Positions 1-7,637 of a stretch of DNA of 33,992 nucleotides are shown in pieces (within the stretch, counting starts at the first letter, position 1; the number at the start of each line of letters is the position of its first letter). This DNA comes from Myxococcales bacterium. Lineage in GTDB: Bacteria > Myxococcota > Myxococcia > Myxococcales > Myxococcaceae. The notes under the pieces are model-generated. The model was not told the origin of the DNA, searched no databases, and worked only from the letters and a program-made list of their open reading frames with translations. The position numbers and the translations under genes were made by a program. The stretch is from positions 1 through 33,992 of the forward strand of contig PMBV01000182.1 in assembly GCA_003153055.1 (NCBI GenBank), given 5' to 3'.

Positions 1-897
1 CTCCGCGACAGTTGGCTCATCGCGCTCAAGACCTGCATCGACGACGACGGTCGGGTCCACTCCCGCTTCCACCCGGCGCGCTCGTTCTCGGGGCACCTCA
101 TCAACACCAACCCCGACCTGGGGCGGGTGCCGGGGAGGACGCCAGAGATGGCGCGGGTGCGCCGGGCCTTCGTGGCGCCCGAGGGGAAGCTGCTGATGTC
201 GGTCGACTTCCAGCAATTGGGCCTCTACGTGTTGGCTCACCTCTCGAGAGACCCAGCGCTGGTGGAGCCCCTCGAGAGCCGGGCCGACTTGCATGCGCTC
301 ACCGCCTCGGCTGTGCTGGAAGTGCCGGTGGAGTCGCTCACCCACGAGCAGAGGCAGCTCGGCAAGGTGGTGAACTTCGCCACCTTCGCCGGGCAGGGGT
401 CGAGCGCCCTGTCGATGACACTCGGCCTCACGCCGGCTGAAGCGAAGGCGTACGTGGCGCGGTTCGATCGACGGTACGCGGGTGTGCGGGCCTTCCAAGA
501 CGAGCAGCTCCGCCTGGCGAAGGAGCGAGGGTACGTCGAGACCATCTCGGGGCGGCACTGGCCCATCGGTGGGCTGGAGTCGCTCGACTCGCAGATCCAC
601 TCCTACGCCGAGCGGCTGGCGCGACGAGCGACCCATGAGGGCTCGGTGGCCGACATCTCACGCCGGGCGCTCCTGGAGGCTGACCGGGCGCTGCGAAGGG
701 AGGGGCTGTCGACGGTGCCGCTGGTGCAGATGCTCGACGAGGTCATCTTCGAGGTGCCCGAGGCCGAGCTCCAGCGGGCCGCGGCGGTGTGCGCCGAGGC
801 GATGCGAGGAGCCTACCGGCTCGAGGTGCCGCTGGTCGTCGGCGTCGAGGTCGGGCCGAACTGGGCCGAGCTCAGGAGCTATTCCCTCGGGGAATGA
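1..897 (+). CDS. Family A DNA polymerase, C-terminal part (partial, diverged active site)
   Basis: The reading frame is open from base 1 and ends at TGA 895-897, so the 5' part lies outside the window; 298 residues are visible. They cover the palm and fingers of a Pol I-type polymerase. Motif A holds the metal-binding Asp at residue 69 (VDFQQLGLY). The O-helix motif is RQLGKVVNF (Arg118, Lys122, Asn125-Phe126). A GYVETISGR stretch and an EGSVADI stretch match the Pol I positions GYVET.GR and QGTAADI. Motif C is MLDEVIFEV with Asp246-Glu247. Both catalytic Asp are kept. By eye alignment to E. coli Pol I, Glu710 (steric gate) is Gly74, Tyr766 is Ala130 and His881 is Leu245, so this is probably a divergent paralogue rather than housekeeping polA. 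Whether a 3'-5' exonuclease domain precedes it cannot be seen. The family call is firm; the special role is unknown. Confidence 0.85.
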   Translation, partial: LRDSWLIALKTCIDDDGRVHSRFHPARSFSGHLINTNPDLGRVPGRTPEMARVRRAFVAPEGKLLMSVDFQQLGLYVLAHLSRDPALVEPLESRADLHALTASAVLEVPVESLTHEQRQLGKVVNFATFAGQGSSALSMTLGLTPAEAKAYVARFDRRYAGVRAFQDEQLRLAKERGYVETISGRHWPIGGLESLDSQIHSYAERLARRATHEGSVADISRRALLEADRALRREGLSTVPLVQMLDEVIFEVPEAELQRAAAVCAEAMRGAYRLEVPLVVGVEVGPNWAELRSYSLGE

Positions 898-920
898 AGC
901 CTGTGTGTTGCCTCCTCGTG

Positions 921-2054
921 TCACAGCCTCTTGAGGTGCGTCCTGGAGAACACCGTCACGCCCAGGGCGAAGAGAGCGACTGACATGACCGCCATCTTCC
1001 CCAGGTCCACAGCGACGTCCTCCAGGCTGGCTCCGTAGATCAATACCTTGTTCATCGCAGCCACCGCCGGAGCGGAAGGCAACCAATCCATCAAAGTGAC
1101 GGGGTGGCTCGCAATCGTGAACAGGACGTGCTCGGGAATGGGGAAGAAGGCACCCGAGAGGAAGACGGCGGGAATGGTGATCAGGTTGCCCCACAGAAAG
1201 GCCTGGAGGACCGTTCGCGAGATGGCCGCGTTCACCAGGCCGAAGGCGATGGCCGTGCCAGAGGCCGCGAGGCCCACCACGAAGGCGGCGCCCACGCTCC
1301 CGCTCCCCTTGAACCCGACCAGCACCGCCACGCCGTACATGATGGGCAGCATCAACCCGGCGAAGAAGACCTGCGAGAGGGAGACGCCGAGGAGGAACTC
1401 CCAGACGCTCATGCGGGACAGCTTGAGCCTCAGCATCGTTCCGTTCTGAACCTCGCGGACGATCACCATCGAGCACTGAATGAGCAGGAGGAAGATGGAC
1501 ATCAGCATCAGCCCGGGGGCGATGTAGGTGAACTCGCCGCTGCCCTTCACCTTGGTCTCGATGAAGCGCGTCTCGAGCGACGCGGCCGGCTGGGTGCCTC
1601 CTCGTGCCCCGAGGAAGTCGTCGAGGGCGCTCTGCACCATCATTCGCACCAAGCCAAAGCCGGGGTTCGTGGGGTCGCCGGTCACTACCAGCTTCGCCGA
1701 CGGGCCTGCGCTCTCCACGGCCCGGGAGAAGCCAGCCGGGATCCGCACCGTGGCGTAGAGGTCTCGCCGCTGAAGTCGTGGCTCCACCGCCTCGAAGGAC
1801 TCGACGCGCTCGACGGTGAACAGGTGCACCCCGTCGTCGTAGGCCATCGCCTCGAGGGCCCCGATGAGCTCGGTGCTCGCCCGTCCGTGGACGTCGAGGT
1901 TCCAAACCGCGACCCGGTAGGTGGAGGCGCCCGCTCCGAAGGCGAGGCCGAAAATCAACATGAACACGGCCCCGAAGGTCACCGTCACCCCGAGCATGAG
2001 CGGCTCGCGCAGCTGCTCCCTAACGCTCTTGAGGAACAGTCTCAGGGTCTTCAC
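921..2054 (-). CDS. ABC-2 type transporter permease
   Basis: Membrane subunit of an ABC exporter, working with the ATPase encoded just upstream. The 377 residues show the usual ABC-2 layout: one N-terminal membrane helix (about 22-42), a large extracytoplasmic domain (about 45-178), then about five helices towards the C-terminus (near 180-198, 222-246, 254-278, 288-308 and 350-370). The start is GTG at 2052-2054 (MKTLRLFLKSV), which overlaps the ATPase gene end by 35 bases and suggests translational coupling. The family includes drug, lipid and polysaccharide exporters; the cargo cannot be told from sequence. The linked TetR gene makes an induced efflux role plausible. It ends 23 bases from the convergent polymerase gene. 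Confidence 0.85.
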   Translation of the reverse strand: MKTLRLFLKSVREQLREPLMLGVTVTFGAVFMLIFGLAFGAGASTYRVAVWNLDVHGRASTELIGALEAMAYDDGVHLFTVERVESFEAVEPRLQRRDLYATVRIPAGFSRAVESAGPSAKLVVTGDPTNPGFGLVRMMVQSALDDFLGARGGTQPAASLETRFIETKVKGSGEFTYIAPGLMLMSIFLLLIQCSMVIVREVQNGTMLRLKLSRMSVWEFLLGVSLSQVFFAGLMLPIMYGVAVLVGFKGSGSVGAAFVVGLAASGTAIAFGLVNAAISRTVLQAFLWGNLITIPAVFLSGAFFPIPEHVLFTIASHPVTLMDWLPSAPAVAAMNKVLIYGASLEDVAVDLGKMAVMSVALFALGVTVFSRTHLKRL

Positions 2055-3159
2055 TGGCGAGGCTCCTTCCGGTCAGGGCGATGAAGGCGTCTTCGAGGGT
2101 GTTCTCGCGAATGGCCAGCGAGCGAATCTCGATGCCCAGCGCTCTGAGGGCGTTCACCGCGTCGGCCACCACGTTCACCACGTGAGGGCTGCGAACGACG
2201 AACATCGACGGCCGTCGCTCGGCCGACACCCTGGCGCCATCGCAGACGAGTGACGTAAGGGCGCTGGTCGAAGCAACCTCGCCATCCTCGGCGCCGATCC
2301 ATCCCGGCTGGCTTCGTTGCTCGTCGGTCACGTACCGACGGGTATGCTCCCTCCTCGCGCCTCGCCAGCCGGGCGTCTCGACGCCGATCCCTGGCGACGT
2401 TGTTTCGACCAGCGCCCTAAGGGCGCTGAGGGCCGCCGCGCTCGTGGGTTCGGAGCACGGCTCGACCTCGATGCGCAAAGCGTCGCCCGCTCCGGTGCGA
2501 GCCTTGATGTTCCGAGGGGTGTCCACCACCAGCATTCGCCCTTCGTGGAGAATGCCCACGCGATCGGCGATCCGATCCACCTCGTCCATGTCGTGGCTGG
2601 TGAGGATGACGGTCGTGCGCCGGGCGAGACCTCTGATGAAGTCGCGCACCAGCACGCGGCTCTGCGGATCAAGGCCAGCCTCGGGCTCGTCGAGGAGCAC
2701 CACGCTCGGGCCATGGGCCAGCGCGAGGAGCAGGTTGAGCCGGCGCTTCATGCCCCCAGAGAGGGTCCCGGCTCGCTGGTGGGCGCGATCAGCGAGGTGG
2801 AGCGCCTCGAGCAGTTGGACGCCCCGGGCCCGGGCCGCCCTCGACTTCACGTCGTACATCTCGGCCATGAACACGAGTTGCTCGAGGCAGGTGAGCTGCT
2901 CCCAGATGACGAGCTCCTGGGGGCACACGCCGACCTGGCCTCGTGGATCCTGAGTGCTTCCCGGCTCCGGCCCGAAGCAGATGGTCCCCTCGTCGGGGGT
3001 CAAGAAGCCGCACACCATACGCACCGCGGTCGTCTTTCCGGCTCCGTTGGGCCCGAGGAGCCCGAAGATCTCCCCCTGTTCGACGCGGAGGTCCAGCGGA
3101 TGCAGCGCGACGGCTGAGCCGAACCGCTTGGCCACCCCTCGGAGCGTGAGCGCGCTCAT
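2020..3159 (-). CDS. ABC transporter ATP-binding protein with an in-frame palindromic insertion
   Basis: ATPase of the TetR-ATPase-permease operon. Of 379 residues, about 1-225 form a complete nucleotide-binding domain: Walker A GPNGAGKTT (36-44), signature LSGGMKRRL (133-141), Walker B VVLLDEPEAGLDP (153-165) and an H-loop in TSHDMDEVD. The ATG at 3157-3159 overlaps the TetR stop as ATGA. The C-terminal domain is oddly long: residues about 247-302 are encoded by an inverted-repeat element of 165 bp (2256-2420). The flanks (ALSALRAL before, VCDGARVSAERRP after) read like the usual compact accessory domain, so the 55 residues look inserted. The catalytic core is intact, so I expect the protein to work, though the insert may form a disordered loop. 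Confidence 0.9.
   Translation of the reverse strand: MSALTLRGVAKRFGSAVALHPLDLRVEQGEIFGLLGPNGAGKTTAVRMVCGFLTPDEGTICFGPEPGSTQDPRGQVGVCPQELVIWEQLTCLEQLVFMAEMYDVKSRAARARGVQLLEALHLADRAHQRAGTLSGGMKRRLNLLLALAHGPSVVLLDEPEAGLDPQSRVLVRDFIRGLARRTTVILTSHDMDEVDRIADRVGILHEGRMLVVDTPRNIKARTGAGDALRIEVEPCSEPTSAAALSALRALVETTSPGIGVETPGWRGARREHTRRYVTDEQRSQPGWIGAEDGEVASTSALTSLVCDGARVSAERRPSMFVVRSPHVVNVVADAVNALRALGIEIRSLAIRENTLEDAFIALTGRSLASEDPETVPQER
2256..2420. repeat. Long imperfect inverted repeat inserted in-frame in the ABC ATPase gene
   Basis: Two 57-base arms, 2256-2312 and 2364-2420, are near reverse complements. The outer 17 bases (TAAGGGCGCTGGTCGAA, and TTCGACCAGCGCCCTAA on the other side) match at 16 positions, and the inner CCCGGCTGGC / GCCAGCCGGG match perfectly; the part between is looser. 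The 51-base centre holds a second perfect hairpin, CGTCGGT-CACGT-ACCGACG (2322-2340). The right end carries a further short palindrome (2411-2427). The span is 165 bases, exactly 55 codons, and stays open in the ATPase frame. This resembles a small palindromic mobile element that tolerates insertion in genes, as known for Rickettsia palindromic elements; no relation to those is claimed. Confidence 0.75.
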
Positions 3160-3776
3160 GGCGTCCTCCGTCGCGCCGTAGCCTGAGGGCCGACCGTGAA
3201 GGCCCCCACCAAGGCGCGGTGGATCGCCGCGGCCGTCGCGGTGGCCGTCTGCCTGGGGTCGATGAGGATCATCCCCAACGCGCCATCGAGCGCGGCAACC
3301 AGCGCCAGGGCGGTGGCCCGGGGCTCGAGCCCTCGCAGCTCCCCGGCCTCCAGGCCCCGGCGATACAGCGTCGCCACGGCCTCGGTGGTCTCTCGGTAGG
3401 AGCCCGAGTACCCCCTTCGCGCGTCGGGAGACTCCGCGAGCTTGGTCATCGTGAGGAAGAAGAGCTCGAGCTGGCGGGGTCGACGCGCCCAGAAGCCGAG
3501 GGAGCCCTTGATGTACCGGGCCAACCCTCCCACCGGGCTCGCCTGGCTCATCGCGTTGGTGAGAATGCGAAAGACGGGCTGGGCCAGCGCCTGGGTGGCG
3601 AAGATGAGCAGGGCGTCTTTTCCGGGGAAGTGGTGGTACAGCCCGCCCTTGGTCACGCCCGCCCGGCTGGCGATGCGCTCCATCGAGGCGCCCTCGTAGC
3701 CGCGCTCGAGAAACTCGGCGACCGCCGCGTCGACCAGCCCTGTCACGCGCTGGGCCTTGGGCATTCGTGTGCGCAT
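3156..3776 (-). CDS. TetR family transcriptional regulator
   Basis: First gene of the ABC exporter operon and its likely repressor. The 206 residues begin at ATG 3774-3776 (MRTRMPKAQRVTG). Residues about 8-55 form the TetR helix-turn-helix: FLERGYEGASMERIASRAGV, then TKGGLYHHFPGKDALL. The rest is a helical ligand-binding domain without a recognisable ligand signature. A longer frame to 3920 exists, but it would swallow the operator and has no homology, so the shorter start is chosen. Its stop overlaps the ATPase ATG by four bases. The perfect dyad 11 bases upstream of the start suggests autorepression of the operon, relieved by an unknown compound. Confidence 0.9.
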   Translation of the reverse strand: MRTRMPKAQRVTGLVDAAVAEFLERGYEGASMERIASRAGVTKGGLYHHFPGKDALLIFATQALAQPVFRILTNAMSQASPVGGLARYIKGSLGFWARRPRQLELFFLTMTKLAESPDARRGYSGSYRETTEAVATLYRRGLEAGELRGLEPRATALALVAALDGALGMILIDPRQTATATAAAIHRALVGAFTVGPQATARRRTP

Positions 3777-3786
3777 GGAACCCCCG

Positions 3787-3805
3787 CATACCGACCGTCG
3801 GTATG
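3787..3805. promoter_or_regulatory. TetR-type operator palindrome
   Basis: CATACCGACCGTCGGTATG is a perfect 8-bp inverted repeat with a 3-bp centre, lying between the TetR start codon (3776) and the candidate promoter hexamers. Its size and ATACCGA...TCGGTAT core fit operators of TetR regulators that control linked exporters. The gene order suggests binding by the TetR protein encoded at 3156-3776. Confidence 0.8.
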
Positions 3806-3806
3806 G

Positions 3807-3835
3807 AAGCGAGCATGGTCCGTTTGGAGCGTCAA
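3807..3835 (-). promoter_or_regulatory. Candidate promoter of the TetR-ABC operon
   Basis: On the minus strand TTGACG (3835-3830) matches a -35 box well. A weak -10 candidate (TCGCTT, 3812-3807) follows after 17 bases, and the TetR operator sits just downstream, where bound repressor would block initiation. The -35 and the geometry are the evidence; the -10 is poor. Confidence 0.35.
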
Positions 3836-3909
3836 GTGCTTCGCCTGGATCCGACGGTCCAAAGAGAAGCCCCTCCTGGGGCGCGCGCTTGGTATGTTGG
3901 CTCCAGGCG

Positions 3910-5409
3910 ATGACGCTCATCGATCTCCTCGATCTCGAGGCGCAGCTCGCGCGTGACCGCGAGGCCGATCCGGTGACGCTTGAGCTGCGCGACCGGTCGC
4001 TCCTCCTCGGTACTCCCAGGGGCTCGGGCGAGCGCGCCGCGTTACTTCATCGGTGGCTCACGGCGTTGCGCCAGCGAGAGCCCCAGGCCTTCTTCCCAGG
4101 GCGGGCGGTCTCGAGCGCCATCTGGGGCCTCCGAGCGGTCCTCGCCTTCGTCGGTCTGGCTCTGGGGTGGGGCGCCGCGACGGCCGTACTCCATTACACC
4201 GGCAGCGACCCGGTGAACGTCTGGGACTTCTTGTTGGCCTTTGTCGGCCTCCAACTCGTGCTCCTGGCGCTCCTCGTCGCCACCTTTCTGATTCCCATGG
4301 CGGCCTTCGGGGCGCCCTTCGTGGGGGCGATCGGCGGGCTGTTTCGCGCTGTCTACCCGCGGTTGGCTGCCCGTGGAGGCGAGCGGCCGGAGCAATGGCG
4401 TGCGCTCTGGCATCGGCTGGGGGCCAGGCGGTCGCTGTACCACCGCGTCGAGCCCTGGGTGCTCCTCGGCCTCACTCAGACCTTCGGGGTGGCCTTCAAC
4501 GTGGGGGCGCTGCTGGGCCTGGCTCGGCTCGTGGTCTTCTCGGACATCGCCTTCTGTTGGAGCACGACCCTGGTGCAGCTCGACGGCCCGCGGTTCCACG
4601 CGCTGGTGGCGTCGCTGGCGGCCCCGTTCGGCTGGGCGTTCCCCGACGCGGTCCCGTCTCTCGAGCTGGTCGAGGCGACGCGCTTCTCGAGGCTCGAGGG
4701 GGCCTACGTGCTCTCTGGCACGGGGCGCGCGGCATCGCCGGAGCTGATCGGCGGCTGGTGGCCCTTCTTGACCGCCGCGCTGGTGTTCTATGGGCTTCTG
4801 CCGCGGGTGGTGACGCTCGGGCTGGCTCAGGTGGCCGCCTGGTGGACGCTCGCGCGGCTCCCTCTGGATGACGTCGAGGTGTCGCGGGTCATCCACCGCC
4901 TCGCTGAGCCACACGTGGAGACGCGGAGCTCGACGCCCGAGCTGTCTGGCAGCCTCCCAACGCCGCCGGCCGTGCTCCCCAAGGCCAAGGGTGAGGTGCC
5001 AGCACCGGGAGCTCGCTGTGCCATCGTGCTCTGGCGCGACATTCCATCGGGTCCGGCGCTCAAGGCAGCGCTGACCTGGAGCACGGGCGGTGGGGTGACC
5101 GAGTTTCACTCCGCTGGAGGCCTCGATTTCGAGGAAGGGGTCGAGGGCTGGCACGATCGTCTCGCGGGGGCCGCCCGGGTCGCGCTGGTGGCGGAGGGCT
5201 GGGAGGCGCCGGATCGCTCGGTGCGCCGCCTGTTGACCGAGCTGAGGCGCTCGGCAGGGCCCCGGAGCCCCCTGACGGTGTGGCTGGTCGACGAGGCTGG
5301 TGAGGTGGTGCGACCGGCGGCTGCTCCCCAGTTGAAGATCTGGCGCGAGGCCCTCGGGCGCCTCGAGGATCCGTACCTGGCCGTGGAGCCGCTGGGCGGT
5401 GCTCCATGA
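3910..5409 (+). CDS. DUF2868 family membrane protein
   Basis: A 499-residue inner-membrane protein of unknown biochemical role. I recognise the DUF2868 layout: a soluble start with a LELRDR-type motif, hydrophobic segments around residues 75-100, 107-150 and 180-215 and again near 280-315, then a soluble C-terminal half. It is paired with a DUF3482-type GTPase, an association known from other Proteobacteria-like genomes, and the two genes overlap as ATGA (5406-5409), so they are probably co-translated and act together. The ATG at 3910 is chosen because the frame upstream (to 3757) covers the TetR operator and lacks homology. The ribosome-binding site is weak (AGG three bases before the ATG). 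Function beyond 'membrane partner of a GTPase' is unknown. Confidence 0.8.
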   Translation: MTLIDLLDLEAQLARDREADPVTLELRDRSLLLGTPRGSGERAALLHRWLTALRQREPQAFFPGRAVSSAIWGLRAVLAFVGLALGWGAATAVLHYTGSDPVNVWDFLLAFVGLQLVLLALLVATFLIPMAAFGAPFVGAIGGLFRAVYPRLAARGGERPEQWRALWHRLGARRSLYHRVEPWVLLGLTQTFGVAFNVGALLGLARLVVFSDIAFCWSTTLVQLDGPRFHALVASLAAPFGWAFPDAVPSLELVEATRFSRLEGAYVLSGTGRAASPELIGGWWPFLTAALVFYGLLPRVVTLGLAQVAAWWTLARLPLDDVEVSRVIHRLAEPHVETRSSTPELSGSLPTPPAVLPKAKGEVPAPGARCAIVLWRDIPSGPALKAALTWSTGGGVTEFHSAGGLDFEEGVEGWHDRLAGAARVALVAEGWEAPDRSVRRLLTELRRSAGPRSPLTVWLVDEAGEVVRPAAAPQLKIWREALGRLEDPYLAVEPLGGAP

Positions 5410-6863
5410 GCGACGTGCCGCGCTTCGCCGTGGTCGGTCGAGTCAACAAAGGCAAGTCGAGCATCGTCGCCACGCTGGCCGAAGACGACTCGGTGCTGGT
5501 GGATGCTCGCCCGGGCACCACCACCGACGTGCGTGAGTACCCGGTGCAGGTCGACGGCCGCACGCTCTTCGTGCTCATCGATACTCCGGGCTTCGAGGAC
5601 GCGACCCGGGCGCTGGCCTGGCTCAAGGCCCGAGAGCGTTCGGCGGCCGACCGGCCGGCGCTCATCGCCGAGTTCGTGGCCGCCCACCGCGGTACCGGCG
5701 ACTTCGTGGACGAGCAGCGGCTCCTCACCCCCGTGCTCGAGGGCGCCAGCATTCTGTACGTGGTCGACGCCACGCGCCCCTACCGGCGGAACTACGAGGC
5801 CGAGATGGAGATTCTCCGGTGGACAGGTCAGCCGGGAATGGCCTTGCTCAACCACATCGGCCAGGCGGATCACGGCGCCGAGTGGCATCGCGCGCTGGAT
5901 CAGTATTTCAAGATCGTCCGCGACTTCGACGCCTTCACGGTCGGGCTCACGGCTCGCCTTGGCCTCCTCGAGACCTTCCGCGAGCTGCGCCCGGAGTGGC
6001 GGGCCCCCATCGACGAAGCCGTGGCGGCGCTCAGCGGTCAGTGGCGTCGCCGGCGCAGAGACGCCGCCGCCGAAATCGCCTCCCTCCTGGTCGACGAGCT
6101 CACCCACACCCAGGAGGCCGCCGTCGCCGACGAGGAGCAGCTCGACGCGCAGAAGGACCGGCTGGAGCAACGCTTTCACCAGGCGCTCAGGGACCGGGAG
6201 GAGAAATCCCGCCACCGCGTTGAGCTCCTCTTCGCGCACCACGAGGCGCGCTTCAGCGACTCGAGTCTCGAGCGGCCCATCTTCCACAAGGATCTCTTCG
6301 CCGAGGAGACCTGGAGGCTGCTCGGCCTGTCTCCCGCTCAGCTCGTCACCGCCAGCGCCATCGCCGGGGCGGCCGTGGGAGGCACCATCGACGCGATGGT
6401 CGGTGGCGCGAGCTTCATGACCGGCACCGTGCTGGGGGGAGCGCTGGGCGGAGCGACGGCCCTCTACAGCCTCGGGCGACGATGGGCCCAGGCCACCCGG
6501 GTTCGCGACGAGGGCGCGGTCGGGCTCCTGGCGAGCCTGCGGCAGACCTTCACTGGCGGCCCGCGCTACCGCATCGGCCCTCACGCGGATCCGAACTTTC
6601 CCTGGGTGCTGCTGGATCGGGCGCTGCTCCACTACGGCGCCGTGGCCCGGCGCACCCACGCTCAGCGAGGAGAGACACCGCTCGGAGAGGCCGCTCGAGC
6701 CGGCATCGTCGCCGACCTCGGGGCGCAGGAACGGAGGGAGCTCGAGGAGCTGTTCCGCCGGCTCCGTCGGAGTCATGAGGATCCACCCCGCGAGCTGTTG
6801 GGTGAGCTCGAGCTGGCCGTGAGGCGGTTGGTGGAGCGCCTCGACCCGGCACCGGGCACCTGA
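5406..6863 (+). CDS. Era-like GTPase with DUF3482-type C-terminal region
   Basis: 485 residues. The N-terminal third is a small GTPase domain: P-loop GRVNKGKSS (11-19), a TTTD stretch that may serve as G2, and G3 DTPGFED near residue 59. The usual G4 motif NKxD is not present; the equivalent place reads LLNHIGQ near residue 147, so guanine specificity may be altered. The middle (about 215-280) is charged and probably helical. Residues about 318-355 form a Gly-rich hydrophobic segment (AGAAVGG... VLGGALGGATALY) that looks like a glycine-zipper membrane insertion. The DUF3482 assignment rests on this layout and the DUF2868 partner. It may act on membranes with that partner; the process is unknown. 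Confidence 0.8.
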   Translation: MSDVPRFAVVGRVNKGKSSIVATLAEDDSVLVDARPGTTTDVREYPVQVDGRTLFVLIDTPGFEDATRALAWLKARERSAADRPALIAEFVAAHRGTGDFVDEQRLLTPVLEGASILYVVDATRPYRRNYEAEMEILRWTGQPGMALLNHIGQADHGAEWHRALDQYFKIVRDFDAFTVGLTARLGLLETFRELRPEWRAPIDEAVAALSGQWRRRRRDAAAEIASLLVDELTHTQEAAVADEEQLDAQKDRLEQRFHQALRDREEKSRHRVELLFAHHEARFSDSSLERPIFHKDLFAEETWRLLGLSPAQLVTASAIAGAAVGGTIDAMVGGASFMTGTVLGGALGGATALYSLGRRWAQATRVRDEGAVGLLASLRQTFTGGPRYRIGPHADPNFPWVLLDRALLHYGAVARRTHAQRGETPLGEAARAGIVADLGAQERRELEELFRRLRRSHEDPPRELLGELELAVRRLVERLDPAPGT

Positions 6864-6870
6864 CGCCGCG

Positions 6871-6893
6871 GGCCGCCACTGCCGCCAGCGGCC
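6871..6893. terminator. Weak hairpin between convergent genes
   Basis: GGCCGC (6871-6876) and GCGGCC (6888-6893) can pair over an 11-base loop between the ends of the GTPase gene and the cytochrome operon. There is no T tract, and such stems are common in GC-rich DNA, so a shared terminator is only a possibility. Confidence 0.25.
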
Positions 6894-6896
6894 GAG

Positions 6897-7637
6897 TCAC
6901 TTGAGGTGACAGGCGAGACACAGCTGACTCTGCTGGGTCGTCACGCGGAGGAAGTGGCGGAAGGCCGTGCCATGGGGGTCATGGCAGGAAGCACACTCGA
7001 CCCCAGCGGCGCCGGCCGTCGGGGCCCCACCGCCGCCCGGGCCGAAGACCTTCACGCCCGTCGGCTGGGCCACCCATTCGCTCAGCTTCACATCGGGCCC
7101 GGTGGTGATGGAGTTGTAGGTCGAGGCCACGCGGTTGTACGGGTAGGGCACGCCCACCGGGTGGTTCCCGCTGAGATCGGTGCCACCCCCGGTGGTCGTC
7201 ACCTGGGCGCTGTTGGTCATCTGACCCGCGGCATTGACGTTGTTCCCCGCCATCTGGATGTTGGGGTTGGCGGTGGCCTCGCTCCAATACAGGGCGCCCA
7301 CGCTCACCGTGCCGTCGTGGCACGAGAGGCACTTGGCCGTCGAGCCGGTCCAGGCGCGGAGGTTGGTCGGCAGTGACGTGCCGCCGGTTGTCTTGCCGCC
7401 CCCCGACGCGACGTCGGCCCAGGTGTAGTTTGTCTCGCTCATTCGATGGTTCCAGAGAATGAGTGACGACTGGCCCTTGTGGGGCGTGTGACAGAACACG
7501 CAGAGCCCGTCCTCCTTCTCGCCGGCCGCGACCCTCACGTCGTTGGTCTGCAGTTGGAAGTTGTGCTTGGTGGTGGTGATGGTCTGGGCGCTGGCCAGGG
7601 CTGAGACGACACAGAGGGCCAATACGATGCGATTCAT
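6897..7637 (-). CDS. Tetraheme c-type cytochrome (last gene of the operon)
   Basis: 246 residues with a signal peptide (MNRIVLALCVVSALASA) and four heme sites: CVFCH (46-50), CLSCH, CASCH and CLACH (240-244). The pattern is TKHN, then CVFCHTPHKG, a WNH, CLSCHDGTVS, NHPV, GVECASCHDPHG and LCLACH. It recurs in the tetraheme protein at 10433-11176 and in the first third of the 12-heme protein, so all three share one module. The spare His residues (HN, PH, DPH) are candidates for second axial ligands. It should be exported and carry electrons in the periplasm or at the outer membrane. The ATG overlaps the diheme gene's stop by ATGA. Confidence 0.88.
   Translation of the reverse strand: MNRIVLALCVVSALASAQTITTTKHNFQLQTNDVRVAAGEKEDGLCVFCHTPHKGQSSLILWNHRMSETNYTWADVASGGGKTTGGTSLPTNLRAWTGSTAKCLSCHDGTVSVGALYWSEATANPNIQMAGNNVNAAGQMTNSAQVTTTGGGTDLSGNHPVGVPYPYNRVASTYNSITTGPDVKLSEWVAQPTGVKVFGPGGGGAPTAGAAGVECASCHDPHGTAFRHFLRVTTQQSQLCLACHLK

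Noticed and set aside
658..1905. Long minus-strand open frame of 415 codons
   Set aside because: It is an Arg/Gly-rich shadow of the ABC permease and polymerase genes in another frame, with no recognisable domain.
3757..3909. N-terminal extension of the DUF2868 protein
   Set aside because: The added 51 residues run over the TetR operator and promoter and look like non-coding sequence.
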